Source: Pseudooceanicola nanhaiensis | GTDB taxonomy: Bacteria; Pseudomonadota; Alphaproteobacteria; Rhodobacterales; Rhodobacteraceae | Reading direction: 5' to 3' | NCBI RefSeq assembly: GCF_020171315.1 | Contig: NZ_JAIUZP010000006.1 | Coordinates: forward strand, 310,001-374,000 | DNA: 64,000 nucleotides | Notes under the pieces: generated by a model | Databases searched by the model: none | The model's input: the letters and a program-made list of their open reading frames with translations, nothing else | What the model was told of the DNA's origin: nothing | Shown: in pieces, positions 1 to 7,990 of the stretch | Layout of the letters: every line of letters begins with the position of its first letter | Numbering within the stretch: position 1 is the stretch's first letter | Translations under genes and position numbers: made by a program

Positions 1-778
1 AGGCCGCGATATAGCCGCCGAAGACGCCGAAGGCCTTGGCCAGCGTGCCGTTGATGATGTCGATCCGGTGCGCGAGGTTGTCGCGCTCCGAGACACCGCC
101 GCCCCGGGGGCCGTACATGCCGACGGCGTGAACCTCGTCGAGGTAGGTCAGCGCGCCGAATTCATCCGCCAGGTCGCAGATCGCCTCGATCGGGCCGAAG
201 TCGCCGTCCATGGAGTAGACCGACTCGAAGGCGATCAGCTTGGGCGCTGCGGGATCGTCCGCCGCCATCAGCTCGCGCAGGTGGTCCACGTCGTTGTGCT
301 TGAAGATCCGCTTGGCCCCTCCGTTGCGGCGCACGCCCTCGATCATCGAGGCGTGGTTGAGCTCGTCGGAATAGATGATCAGCCCGGGGAAGAGCTTGGG
401 CAGGGTCGAGAGCGTCGCATCATTCGCCACGTAGGCCGAGGTGAAGAGCAGCGCCGCCTCCTTGCCGTGCAGGTCGGCCAGTTCGGCCTCCAGCCGCTTG
501 TGGTAGAGCGTGGTGCCCGAGATGTTCCGGGTGCCGCCGGAGCCCGCGCCGGTGGCATCCACCGCCTCGTGCATCGCGTTCAGGACGACGGGGTGCTGCC
601 CCATCCCGAGGTAATCGTTGCCGCACCACACGGTAACCGGCTTCTCGGTCCCGTCGGGTTTACGCCACGTGGCATGGGGAAACTGGCCCTTGTGCCGCAC
701 GATATCAATGAACGTGCGGTAGCGCCCTTCCTGGTGCAGATTTTCGATGGCCCGGTCCAGCTCGGCTTCGTAGTTCAC
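1..778 (-). CDS. hemA: 5-aminolevulinate synthase, 3' end beyond window (partial)
   Basis: Condenses glycine and succinyl-CoA to 5-aminolevulinate, the first step of tetrapyrrole synthesis in alphaproteobacteria (PLP-dependent fold type I). The window holds the first 259 codons of a family of about 400 residues; the C-terminus lies left of base 1. Visible motifs are the substrate region [16 protein letters not shown], the Gly-rich [25 protein letters not shown] and the PLP-lysine motif [12 protein letters not shown] with Lys248, the number used in the Rhodobacter enzyme. The start is GTG at 778, preceded by AGGAGGGG at good spacing. A FNR-type palindrome lies 167 bases upstream, so oxygen control is likely. 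Confidence 0.96.
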   Translation of the reverse strand, partial: MNYEAELDRAIENLHQEGRYRTFIDIVRHKGQFPHATWRKPDGTEKPVTVWCGNDYLGMGQHPVVLNAMHEAVDATGAGSGGTRNISGTTLYHKRLEAELADLHGKEAALLFTSAYVANDATLSTLPKLFPGLIIYSDELNHASMIEGVRRNGGAKRIFKHNDVDHLRELMAADDPAAPKLIAFESVYSMDGDFGPIEAICDLADEFGALTYLDEVHAVGMYGPRGGGVSERDNLAHRIDIINGTLAKAFGVFGGYIAA

Positions 779-944
779 CGGAACCCCTCCTTCACTTAGG
801 TCGGCCCGTCGCGCAGAGGTCCATGCGCTGTGGCATACATCCTGGCGGTGGGAGGCGAGTTCATATCGCCTGTTTTGAATTAGAATGGTTATAGGCCGTG
901 GCCCATCCGTGCAACAGGCTACATTTTGCCACCCCTGCCCGGCC

Positions 945-958
945 TTGATCCACGTCAA
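945..958 (-). promoter_or_regulatory. FNR/FnrL-type box upstream of hemA
   Basis: TTGATCCACGTCAA differs at one position from the FNR consensus TTGAT-N4-ATCAA. It lies in the 477-base divergent gap between hemA and the small membrane protein gene, 167 bases upstream of the hemA GTG. hemA is a known FnrL target in Rhodobacter, which supports the reading. Binding is inferred. Confidence 0.6.
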
Positions 959-1007
959 GCGCAGTGAACCTGCATGAAAGAAATATCAACCGGCAAATTC
1001 CTGCAAA

Positions 1008-1027
1008 CATAGGACTTTCGTCCTATG
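1008..1027. promoter_or_regulatory. Perfect 8-bp inverted repeat with 4-base spacer
   Basis: CATAGGAC-TTTC-GTCCTATG. It lies in an AT-richer part of the hemA divergent spacer, about 230 bases from each start codon. It could be an operator for either gene or a hairpin in a leader. There is no U-tract, so a terminator is unlikely. Apart from this and the FNR box, nothing gene-like is seen from 779 to 1255. Confidence 0.35.
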
Positions 1028-1255
1028 GAGGCATGGTATTCCGGACTTTACCAATCCCGCTGAATGCATAGCTTAGTCTCAGTTATTTTACTGAAATCCC
1101 CTTGAACCAGCCTGAAGACGCATCCGCGGCACATCGAAACATTCCGCCGCATAACGTTTGAAACAAGAAAGATTCGTTCGCGCGCCCTGCCCGTTCGGGC
1201 CGCCGCCCTCCTTTCTGTCGGGGCGGCGCCGGGCCGCTTCCTAGGGAGCCTTCCC

Positions 1256-1588
1256 ATGCTGACCACCCTGAGTCAGGCCCAGATCCTGACGCTGATCTTC
1301 CTGACCGCCCTCGGCTATGCGCTTGCCACCGCCGGGATCAAGCTGACCTCGGACGGGGCGCCGGGCCTCTTTCCGCTGCTCGCCATCACCACCGGCTTCC
1401 TGATCGCGACCGTGTCGGAAGTGCTCCTGCTGCGCGGGACCGAACTGTCGACGGCCTATCTGCTGATCGTCGCCGCCGAGACGATCCTCGTGCTCGCCTT
1501 CGCGCTCTCGCTCGGGGACAGCCTCAGCCCCCGGCAGGTGCTGGGCGGGCTGGCGGTGATCATCGGAATGGTCCTCGTGGCCCACTGA
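1256..1588 (+). CDS. Small EmrE-like four-helix membrane protein
   Basis: A 110-residue, almost wholly hydrophobic protein with four predicted membrane segments (about residues 9-27, 34-52, 62-82 and 88-108). Its size and topology match the SMR/EamA-like small transporters. It has a charged pair near GTELSTAY, but the usual SMR Glu in helix 1 is not obvious. The ATG at 1256 follows GGAGCC. It is transcribed divergently from hemA. A multidrug or polyamine transport role is possible but not shown; 'DMT-superfamily-like membrane protein' is the safest name. Confidence 0.7.
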   Translation: MLTTLSQAQILTLIFLTALGYALATAGIKLTSDGAPGLFPLLAITTGFLIATVSEVLLLRGTELSTAYLLIVAAETILVLAFALSLGDSLSPRQVLGGLAVIIGMVLVAH

Positions 1589-1837
1589 CCCCCTTCGGCG
1601 CGGCAGCATCTCCCAACTGCGCCCGCCGGCCGGCGGCCCGCCCCAGTCCCCAGGGCGGGCTGCCTTGGCGATCCCGGCCCCGGCCGCCCCGCCCTGCGCG
1701 CTCCTGCCAGTACCCCCGCTACGCCCGCGGGCCCCTGCATCAGCCGCGCCCCGGCCATGTGCGGAAGGCAGGGCCGCTCTCTGGACATGGGCTGCGGGGC
1801 TGCTACGGTCGCGCGCGAAGCAATATCAGGAGCCCTC

Positions 1838-3223
1838 ATGTCCCTCGACGCCGTCCTCTCCCGTATCGACACCGATCTGAATGCCGCGACCGAGCGGCTG
1901 ATGGACCTGCTGCGCATCCGCTCGATCTCCACCGATCCCGACTACAAGGCCGAGTGCGACAAGGCCGCCGACTGGCTGGTGGCCGATCTCGCCTCCTTCG
2001 GCGTCAAGGCCGAGAAGCGCGCCACCCCCGGTCACCCGATGGTCTATGGCACCTTCGGCCCCGAAGGCGCGGATGTGCCCCATGTCCTCTTCTACGGCCA
2101 CTACGACGTGCAGCCGGTGGACCCGATCGAGCTCTGGACCCGCGATCCCTTCGATCCCGCCATCGAAGAGACCGACAACGGCCCCGTGATCCGCGGCCGC
2201 GGCACCTCGGACGACAAGGGCCAGCTGATGACCTTCGTCGAGGCCTGCCGGGCCTGGGCCGCCGAAACCGGCTCCGTGCCCTGCCGGGTGACCTTCTTCT
2301 TCGAGGGTGAGGAAGAGAGCGGCTCGCCCTCGCTGATCCCCTACATGAAGGCACACGCCGAGGAGCTGAAAGCCGACCTCGCGCTGATCTGCGACACCGG
2401 CCTCTTCAACCCGACCACGCCGGGCATCATCACCATGCTGCGCGGAAACGTCGGCGAGGAGCTGACCGTCACCGCCGCCTCCAAGGACCTGCATTCCGGC
2501 ATGTTCGGCGGCGTGGCGATGAACCCGATCCGCGTGCTGTCCAAGATCCTCGCCGGGCTCCATGACGAGACCGGCCGCGTCACCGTGCCCGATTTCTACG
2601 ACGGCGTGCCCGACCTGCCCGAGGAGCTGGCCAAGCAGTGGGAGGGCCTCGGCTTCTCCGCAGAGGAATTCCTCGGTGGTGTCGGCCTCTCCGATCCGGC
2701 GGGTGAACAGGCCTTCACCCCGCTCGAGATGATCTGGTCGCGGCCCACCTGCGACGTGAACGGCATCTGGGGCGGCTACACCGGCGCGGGCTTCAAGACG
2801 GTGATCCCCTCGCAGGCGCATGCCAAGCTCTCCTTCCGCCTCGTGGGCCAGCAGGATCCGATCGCGATCCGCGAGAACTTCCGCAAGTGGGTCACGGCGC
2901 AGCTGCCCGCCGACTGCACGGTGGAGTTCAAGGGTTACTCCAACTCGCCCGCCAGCCAGATGGACATCTCCGGCACCGCCTTCGAGGCCGCCCGTCAGGC
3001 ACTCTCCGACGAATGGCCCAACGAGGCCGCCTTCATCGGCTGCGGCGGCTCGATCCCGATCGCGGGCTACTTCAAGTCGATCCTCGACATGAACGCCATG
3101 CTGATCGGCTACGGCAACGACGACGACCAGATCCATTCGCCGAACGAGAAGTACAACGTCTTCTCCTTCCAGCATGGCATCCGGTCCTGGGCCCGCGTGC
3201 TCGACGCGCTCGCCAAGGCGTAA
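1838..3223 (+). CDS. M20 family dipeptidase / metallopeptidase
   Basis: A 461-residue zinc peptidase of the M20/ArgE/DapE superfamily, probably a cytoplasmic dipeptidase (CNDP-like). Metal-site motifs are clear: YGHYDVQP near residue 85, GRGTSDDKGQ with the bridging Asp, the catalytic pair FEGEEESGS, and ICDTG further on. HSGMFGG marks the dimerisation lid domain, and a late His in DDQIHSPNEKYN completes the site. The ATG at 1838 is preceded by CAGGAG; an upstream in-frame ATG at 1757 lacks this. A GNAT acetyltransferase follows after four bases, suggesting co-transcription. The substrate cannot be told from sequence. Confidence 0.9.
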   Translation: MSLDAVLSRIDTDLNAATERLMDLLRIRSISTDPDYKAECDKAADWLVADLASFGVKAEKRATPGHPMVYGTFGPEGADVPHVLFYGHYDVQPVDPIELWTRDPFDPAIEETDNGPVIRGRGTSDDKGQLMTFVEACRAWAAETGSVPCRVTFFFEGEEESGSPSLIPYMKAHAEELKADLALICDTGLFNPTTPGIITMLRGNVGEELTVTAASKDLHSGMFGGVAMNPIRVLSKILAGLHDETGRVTVPDFYDGVPDLPEELAKQWEGLGFSAEEFLGGVGLSDPAGEQAFTPLEMIWSRPTCDVNGIWGGYTGAGFKTVIPSQAHAKLSFRLVGQQDPIAIRENFRKWVTAQLPADCTVEFKGYSNSPASQMDISGTAFEAARQALSDEWPNEAAFIGCGGSIPIAGYFKSILDMNAMLIGYGNDDDQIHSPNEKYNVFSFQHGIRSWARVLDALAKA

Positions 3224-3227
3224 GCGG

Positions 3228-3656
3228 ATGGCGCTGCCCGAAGGGTACCGGTTGGTCGAACGCACGCCGACCGCCGAGGAACATACCGCCCTTCGGGCGG
3301 CAGCCGGCCTTTCGCCCCACGGGGCGGAGGCCACCCGCGCCGGCCTGCCCGGCACCATTTATGCCGTGGTGATCGAAACCGCTGGCCGCGCCATCGGCAT
3401 GGGCCGGCTCATCGGCGACGGCGGGCTGGCCTTTCAGGTGGTCGACATTGCCGTCGATCCCGCCCACCAGGGGCGCGGGCTGGGCCATGCCATCGTCGCG
3501 GCCCTCTCCGCACGGATCGCTCAGCTGCCGCCCACGGCCTACGTCAGCCTGATCGCGGATGGCCCTGCGAAACATCTCTACGCCCGCTTCGGCTTCGTCG
3601 AGACCGCCCCCGCCTCGGTCGGCATGGCGCTCAAACTGCCCGTCGGGGCCAGCTGA
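3228..3656 (+). CDS. GNAT family N-acetyltransferase
   Basis: A 142-residue single-domain acetyltransferase. The acetyl-CoA pyrophosphate loop is seen as VDPAHQGRGLGHAIV (the R/Q-x-x-G-x-G/A pattern), preceded by the beta-strand FQVVDIAV. The C-terminal HLYARFGFVETAP matches the usual 'YxxxGF' end of the fold. The start ATG lies four bases after the M20 peptidase stop, so the two are probably one transcript. The substrate is unknown. The convergent junction downstream holds an intergenic repeat. Confidence 0.88.
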   Translation: MALPEGYRLVERTPTAEEHTALRAAAGLSPHGAEATRAGLPGTIYAVVIETAGRAIGMGRLIGDGGLAFQVVDIAVDPAHQGRGLGHAIVAALSARIAQLPPTAYVSLIADGPAKHLYARFGFVETAPASVGMALKLPVGAS

Positions 3657-3667
3657 CGCCGCGCCCC

Positions 3668-3722
3668 CTCATCTTTCGCTCTGAAATATCCCTGCCGGAG
3701 GCCCCGTCCGCAGGACGGGCCC
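3668..3722. repeat. Intergenic repeat core (GCCTCCGGC...ATATTT family) with hairpin
   Basis: The reverse complement of the window's recurrent core lies at 3684-3702 with one mismatch (AAATATCCCTGCCGGAGGC), preceded by TCATCTTTC as in other copies. It is followed by the perfect stem CCCGTCC-GCA-GGACGGG (3703-3719). It fills the convergent junction between the acetyltransferase (+) and the glycosyltransferase (-), where it could end transcription from both sides. Confidence 0.75.
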
Positions 3723-3726
3723 TGCC

Positions 3727-4605
3727 TCAGATCGTGCCCGCGAACCGCTCCGGCAGGGTGAAGATACGCCCGTCCTCGGGCCGGTCGAACTGCCAGAACC
3801 CGGTGTCGCCGCGCGCCTTCCAGCTGCGGTGCATCGCCTTGCGCACGGGTCGCATGTCAAAGCCCTCCGCCTCCTCCAGCGCCTCGAAGGCCTCGAAGAC
3901 CGCCCGGTCCTCGCCGCGCGCCTCGGCAAACCAGTGGCGCCCGATGGAGGCCTCCTTGGGCGTCTCCACCCCTACCGCCTGCGTCACCGCGTTGCGCCGG
4001 TCCATGGCCGCGCAATAGGCGTCGAAATCGCAGAACTTCAGGTGGAAGAGATAGAGCTCGTCGGGGGTATACAGCGTCTTGTACTGGGTAAAATGCCCGC
4101 CGCGCGCGATCTTGGTCCCGGCCGAGATCACGCAGGGCTTGGAATAATGCGGCGCCAGCCGCACATGCCTGCGCGGCCCCAGCACGCGGTCCGTCACCGG
4201 CTCCGCCTCGCGGTCCAGCCGGTGAATCACCTCCAGCCCCAGCGGCGTCAGCACCCGGCGCGTCGGCGCTGCGCCGAGGTATCCCAGCAGGTCCTGCCCC
4301 GCCTCGGGATCGACCACCACAAGCTCATCCACGTCGCCCACGATGACATGGTCGTAATAGGCGTGCAGCCCCATGACGAGGTTGTTCAGGAGCCGCCACC
4401 GCTTCATGTCGAAGTTCTTGTGATGCGCGCCCGGGATGCCGATGATGTTGCAGCCCTCGGCGATCTCGGCCACCTGCGGGTCGCGGCCATGGGCAACGAT
4501 ATAGCAGTTCTCCCGCCCCAGTTGCGCGCCGTAATGCGCCAGCCAGAGCCGCAGGAAGAAGAAGTCGTCGCGCAGCATGGTGACGGCGGCGGCGGTGGAT
4601 TGCAT
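3727..4605 (-). CDS. Glycosyltransferase family 2-like protein
   Basis: A 292-residue protein resembling the GT2/GT92-like transferases common in Rhodobacterales surface-glycan loci. The N-terminus has the pattern VTMLRDDFFFLRLWLAHYG, equivalent to 'VKNEgpfLlEWiaYh' in related proteins of this window. The metal/nucleotide-sugar motif is VGDVDELVVVDP. Downstream, HFTQYKTLY and LFHLKFCDFDAY replace the NHYALRS block of the other members, so it is a divergent relative. It has no signal peptide or membrane helix. It is divergent from the sulfotransferase-like gene at 4691. Donor and acceptor are unknown. Confidence 0.8.
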   Translation of the reverse strand: MQSTAAAVTMLRDDFFFLRLWLAHYGAQLGRENCYIVAHGRDPQVAEIAEGCNIIGIPGAHHKNFDMKRWRLLNNLVMGLHAYYDHVIVGDVDELVVVDPEAGQDLLGYLGAAPTRRVLTPLGLEVIHRLDREAEPVTDRVLGPRRHVRLAPHYSKPCVISAGTKIARGGHFTQYKTLYTPDELYLFHLKFCDFDAYCAAMDRRNAVTQAVGVETPKEASIGRHWFAEARGEDRAVFEAFEALEEAEGFDMRPVRKAMHRSWKARGDTGFWQFDRPEDGRIFTLPERFAGTI

Positions 4606-4690
4606 CGGGAGGTCCTGTCAGGGGCCCTTGGGGGCGGTTTATTCTGCGGCGCGTGGACAAGTCTAACCCGGCCAGTGCTATAAGAGAATC

Positions 4691-5461
4691 GTGAATTTCG
4701 CCACGCCCTCCGCGGCCCCTGCGCCCCGCCTGCCCGACGGCTTTGCCGACAGCGGTCTGTTCCTGCGTGCAGGGCCCGTGCCGCCGACCCGCGTGCAGGT
4801 CATGGGCGAACGGTCTTCGGGGACGAACTTCCTCAAGCGGCTGATCGGGCGCAACACGCCGCTCACCCCGACGGAGGAACTGGGCTGGAAACACGGCGCG
4901 CCTGCGATAATCGCGATTCCCGCCGATCTGCTGGTGGTCGTCGCGGTGCGCAATGCCGCCGACTGGGCGCGCTCGATGCATGCGAAACCCTGGCACGCCA
5001 GCCCGGCGCTGCAGGCGCTCGACTTCCCGGCCTTCCTGCGCGCCGAATGGGACACGATCGCCGACCGGCCGCGCTACTTCGAGGGCCTCCCCGACAGCGC
5101 CATCGGCCAGCCGCTGCAGCCCGACCGCGATCCGCTGACCGGCGCGCGTCACGCGGACCTCTTCGCCCTGCGCCGCGCCAAGCTCACCGCCCACCTCAGC
5201 CTGCTGAACCGGGACTGCGCCCTCGCCGTCGTGCGCATGGAGACCGCCACCGCAGCGCCCGAGGCCCTGCTCGCGCAGCTCCGCGCCACCTACGCCTGGC
5301 CCGATGCCCCCTACCGCCCGGTGCACAAGCGCCTCGGCGCCAAGTTCAAGCCCGCGATCCCGGACCGCCCCGCCACGCCCGAGTGGTCGGAGGACGACCT
5401 TGCCCACCTGCGCGCCCGTGTCGACATGGCTCAGGAAGCCATGCTCGGCTACAGCTACTGA
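4691..5461 (+). CDS. Sulfotransferase-like P-loop protein
   Basis: A 256-residue protein. An N-terminal loop, VMGERSSGTNFLKRLIGRN, resembles the 5'-phosphosulfate-binding P-loop of PAPS-dependent sulfotransferases. A second strand, LLVVVAVRNAADWARSMH, fits the 3'-phosphate-binding segment (R..S pattern). The GTG start at 4691 is the first in-frame start, preceded by a weak AAGAGA. It sits head-to-head with a glycosyltransferase, suggesting both act on the same glycan. True sulfotransfer activity is inferred; a kinase-like use of the P-loop is not excluded. Confidence 0.7.
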   Translation: MNFATPSAAPAPRLPDGFADSGLFLRAGPVPPTRVQVMGERSSGTNFLKRLIGRNTPLTPTEELGWKHGAPAIIAIPADLLVVVAVRNAADWARSMHAKPWHASPALQALDFPAFLRAEWDTIADRPRYFEGLPDSAIGQPLQPDRDPLTGARHADLFALRRAKLTAHLSLLNRDCALAVVRMETATAAPEALLAQLRATYAWPDAPYRPVHKRLGAKFKPAIPDRPATPEWSEDDLAHLRARVDMAQEAMLGYSY

Positions 5462-5478
5462 GCCCGCGCAGAGGGTTT

Positions 5479-5546
5479 CATCTTTCCAGAACTACTCCGG
5501 GAACATTGGCCCCGCTACGGGGCCAAGGGGGCAGAGCCCCGCTCCG
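5479..5546. repeat. Intergenic palindromic repeat, GGGGCCAA subfamily
   Basis: CATCTTTCC and ACTACTCCGGGAA are followed by the stem TTGGCCCC-GCTAC-GGGGCCAA (5506-5526) and GGGGGCAGAGCCCC. The same order of blocks occurs, reversed, at 15062-15168 and 21809-21916. It lies in the convergent junction between the sulfotransferase gene and the tRNA-Asp pair. Confidence 0.75.
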
Positions 5547-5671
5547 TCTCGCGATCACGCACCTCGGACCTCATTGGCCCCCGCCCCGGACAGGCAGAAC
5601 GGACCGCAGATCACCCGCGATCACCGCACCACCCCCTCTGAACGGATCACTCTACTCGCCGCCAAGCGCCC

Positions 5672-5715
5672 AAAATTCTTCGAAGAATTTTGCAAAGAAT
5701 TTTCGAAAATTCTTT
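5672..5715. repeat. Double AT-rich palindrome (AAGAATTTTCGAAAATTCTT family)
   Basis: Two perfect palindromes sit two bases apart: AAAATTCTTCGAAGAATTTT (5672-5691) and a 22-base one centred on TTTTCGAAAA (5694-5715). Each would form a hairpin flanked by T/A runs on both strands. This is the shape expected of a bidirectional terminator, placed downstream of both the sulfotransferase gene (+) and the tRNA genes (-). Close copies lie at 10951, 14954 and 21701. Confidence 0.85.
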
Positions 5716-5758
5716 GTGCCGCCCCGAAGGGCTTTTCTCTGCATTTTCGAGGGGAAAG

Positions 5759-5835
5759 TGGCGCGGTTGACGGGGCTCGAACCCGCGACCCCCGGCGTGA
5801 CAGGCCGGTACTCTAACCAACTGAGCTACAACCGC
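5759..5835 (-). tRNA. tRNA-Asp (GTC), distal copy
   Basis: A 77-base cloverleaf read on the minus strand. Acceptor stem GCGGTTG pairs with CAACCGC, followed by discriminator G and an encoded CCA. The anticodon stem is CCGGC/GCCGG around loop CTGTCAC, anticodon GTC. The T-arm is GCGGG-TTCGAGC-CCCGT. It is identical to the copy at 5867-5943 and lies 31 bases downstream of it, so both probably come from one precursor. Confidence 0.98.
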
Positions 5836-5866
5836 GCATCGCGCAGGACATTCAGACAAGGTAGCG

Positions 5867-5943
5867 TGGCGCGGTTGACGGGGCTCGAACCCGCGACCCC
5901 CGGCGTGACAGGCCGGTACTCTAACCAACTGAGCTACAACCGC
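5867..5943 (-). tRNA. tRNA-Asp (GTC), proximal copy
   Basis: Identical in all 77 bases to the copy at 5759-5835, with the same acceptor, anticodon GTC and encoded CCA. It is the promoter-proximal member of the tandem pair. The spacer to the next copy is 31 bases. Confidence 0.98.
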
Positions 5944-5979
5944 TCGCTACCCGTCCGGTGTGTCCCGAACGTGAGGGGC

Positions 5980-6008
5980 GTTCTAGGGATAACCCCGGAC
6001 AGCGTCAA
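5980..6008 (-). promoter_or_regulatory. Probable promoter of the tRNA-Asp pair
   Basis: On the minus strand TTGACG (6008-6003) is followed, after 17 bases, by TAGAAC (5985-5980). These resemble housekeeping -35 and -10 elements. Transcription would begin near 5973, about 30 bases before the first tRNA. Nothing else is seen in 5944-6149. Confidence 0.5.
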
Positions 6009-6149
6009 GCGCGAAGTATCAACTTTGTGACCCCGTTTTGCACTTTCTTTGCCCCCGCCCGTCAGGCCCTTACGTCACCTTGATAATCCTCCCTCGGGGG
6101 CCGTCCCGGTGCCCCTGCGGCAGGTCGCGCGGCACCGACCGTGCCTCAC

Positions 6150-7100
6150 TCAAGCCGGGCGTTTCGGCCCCGGCAAGGGCACGAATTCGGCGTCGTCCCC
6201 GGGCGGCAGGCGGAAGCGGCCATGGGTCCAGTCCCCGGCGCGCCAGGCTTCCTTGGCGGCCTCGATCTTCTCCTTCGAGGAGGAGACGAAGTTCCACCAG
6301 ATGTACCTGTGCCCCTCCAGCACATCGCCCCCCAGCAGGAGCAGGTGCGCGCCCTCCGGACCGGCCTGCAGGGTCAACCGGTCGCCGGGACGGAAGACCA
6401 CCATCCGCCCGGCCTCGAAGCTGTCGCGCCCGATGCGCAGGCCGCCCTCCAGCACGTAGGCCGCGCCATCCTCCTGCTCCTCGGGGGAGGGAATCGCCGC
6501 GCCGGGCGCCAGCCGGGCCTCGGCGAAGAAGGCGTTCACCGGCAGTGCCACCGGCGAGGCCGCGCCCCAGGCCGCGCCGAGGACCACGCGCACCTCCTTG
6601 CCCTCACCCTCCAGCACCGGCAGGTCCGCCCGCCCGGCATGGAGGAACTGCGCCGGGTCGTCCTCCTGCGCCTCGGGCAGGCCCAGCCATGTCTGCACCC
6701 CGAAGAGCGGATTTGGCTGCTGGCGCATCGTCCCGTCCATCCGCTCGGAGTGGGTGATTCCATTGCCCGCCAGCATCCAGTTCACCGCCCCCGGTTCGAT
6801 CCACTGGTCGGTCCCGAGGGAATCACGGTGATGCAGGCGCCCCTTCAGCAGGTAGGTGATCGTGCCGAGCCCGATGTGCGGGTGCGGGCGCACGTCGATC
6901 CCCTGCCCGGTCAGGAATTCCACCGGGCCCATCTGGTCGAAAAAGATGAAGGGGCCGACCATCCGCCGATGGGCCACCGGCAGGGCGCGCCGCACCTCGA
7001 AGCCGCCGATGTCACGCGCCCGCGGCACGATGACGGTCTCGATGCTGTCGACGGCATCGCCGATCGGAATGCTCGGATCGAGGATCGGATTCCAGCTCAT
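6150..7100 (-). CDS. Pirin family protein (bicupin)
   Basis: A 316-residue bicupin of the pirin/YhhW family. The N-terminal cupin carries the metal ligands in RPHPHIGLGTITYL, and HRDSLGTDQWIEPGAVNWM and GITHSER follow, all typical of the family. Some pirins are quercetin dioxygenases and others act as redox-sensing regulators; the role here is open. ATG at 7100 is preceded by AGGAGG seven bases away, so an in-frame ATG upstream at 7172 is not used. It appears monocistronic. The second-domain sequence IWWNFVSSSKEKIEAAKEAW is typical of the longer pirins. Confidence 0.92.
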   Translation of the reverse strand: MSWNPILDPSIPIGDAVDSIETVIVPRARDIGGFEVRRALPVAHRRMVGPFIFFDQMGPVEFLTGQGIDVRPHPHIGLGTITYLLKGRLHHRDSLGTDQWIEPGAVNWMLAGNGITHSERMDGTMRQQPNPLFGVQTWLGLPEAQEDDPAQFLHAGRADLPVLEGEGKEVRVVLGAAWGAASPVALPVNAFFAEARLAPGAAIPSPEEQEDGAAYVLEGGLRIGRDSFEAGRMVVFRPGDRLTLQAGPEGAHLLLLGGDVLEGHRYIWWNFVSSSKEKIEAAKEAWRAGDWTHGRFRLPPGDDAEFVPLPGPKRPA

Positions 7101-7293
7101 GAAGGCCTCCTGTGGCGCCCGGGGATACGTCCCCTGTGCCTTCGAAGGTAACATCTCCGCCCTCCGCGCCAATTGCGCAGCCGCGCAGGGCAGTGAGGTC
7201 CGAGCCGCACGCAGGCGCTGCCCCGGTCAGGGGGTGGGCTCTGTAAAGGGATCGCGGACCGTCTCGCGCCGCAGGGAGCGGCCCCGGGGGCGG

Positions 7294-7638
7294 TCAGTGT
7301 GTCGTGGCGTTGGAGAAGAGGTTCACCACAAGAATCCCCGCCACGATCAGCATCAGGCCGATCACTGCCGGCAGGTCGAGCTTCTGACCGAAAACCACCA
7401 GCCCGATGGCCGAGACCATGAGGATGCCCAGACCACTCCAGATCGCATAGGCCACGCCCACCGGCATGGTCTTCAGCACCTGCGCGAGGAAGTAGAAGGC
7501 CGCCCCGTAGCAGACCGCCACCATCACAGTGGGCACCAGCCGGGTGAACTGTTGCGAGGCCTGAAGAAAGGTCGTGCCCACGACTTCGAAGGCCACGGCA
7601 ATGGCAAGGGTCAGATAGGTGCCGAGGGTCGCGCTCAT
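7294..7638 (-). CDS. Small multidrug resistance (SMR) efflux protein
   Basis: A 114-residue four-helix inner-membrane protein of the EmrE/QacE family, which exports lipophilic cations in exchange for protons. Helix 1 contains the essential Glu in AIAVAFEVVGTTFLQAS, and helix 3 carries the AYAIWSGLGI signature. Length matches the family (about 105-115). The start is supported by GGAGACACCC upstream on the minus strand. Unlike paired SMR systems, no second SMR subunit adjoins it, so it probably acts as a homodimer. Confidence 0.93.
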   Translation of the reverse strand: MSATLGTYLTLAIAVAFEVVGTTFLQASQQFTRLVPTVMVAVCYGAAFYFLAQVLKTMPVGVAYAIWSGLGILMVSAIGLVVFGQKLDLPAVIGLMLIVAGILVVNLFSNATTH

Positions 7639-7822
7639 GGGCGGGTGTCTCCTTCACGAGGGGGGAAGGCCGCGCCCGTCGCGCGGCCCGGAAAGGCTAG
7701 ACGGTAATTTTCACGGAGTCGATTCCCGCAGGCGCTCGCCGGGCGTGCGCAGGGGCACAGAGGCAAAACGCTCGCCGCGGTGCAAGCGCCGCCCTCTCGA
7801 CCCGTCCGCGCCGCCCTCCTTT

Positions 7823-7924
7823 GCACCGGCCGCCCCGCCTTCCGCCACACGTTCCGGCATCGGCCGGCCACGCCTTCCGCCCCCTCTCTCGCACCGGCCG
7901 ACCACGCCCTGCGCCACCCTCTCT
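7823..7924. repeat. Three imperfect 34-bp tandem repeats
   Basis: Units start at 7823, 7857 and 7891 with GCACCGGCCG, GCATCGGCCG and GCACCGGCCG, and continue with a CCACGCC..CCGCC pattern. They lie in the 352-base divergent gap (7639-7990) between the SMR gene and the small membrane protein gene. No promoter or gene could be picked out there. Their phase of 34 is not a multiple of three, so they are unlikely to be coding. Confidence 0.6.
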
Positions 7925-7990
7925 GGCCATCCGCGCCCGTGCCGGGCATGCTGCCCCCGAGAAGTGCCGTCCATACCGCCGGAGCCGCCG

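Noticed and set aside
5759-5943. Tandem tRNA genes considered as an integration (att) hotspot.
   Set aside because: No integrase, direct repeat of a tRNA end, or foreign-looking block is adjacent.
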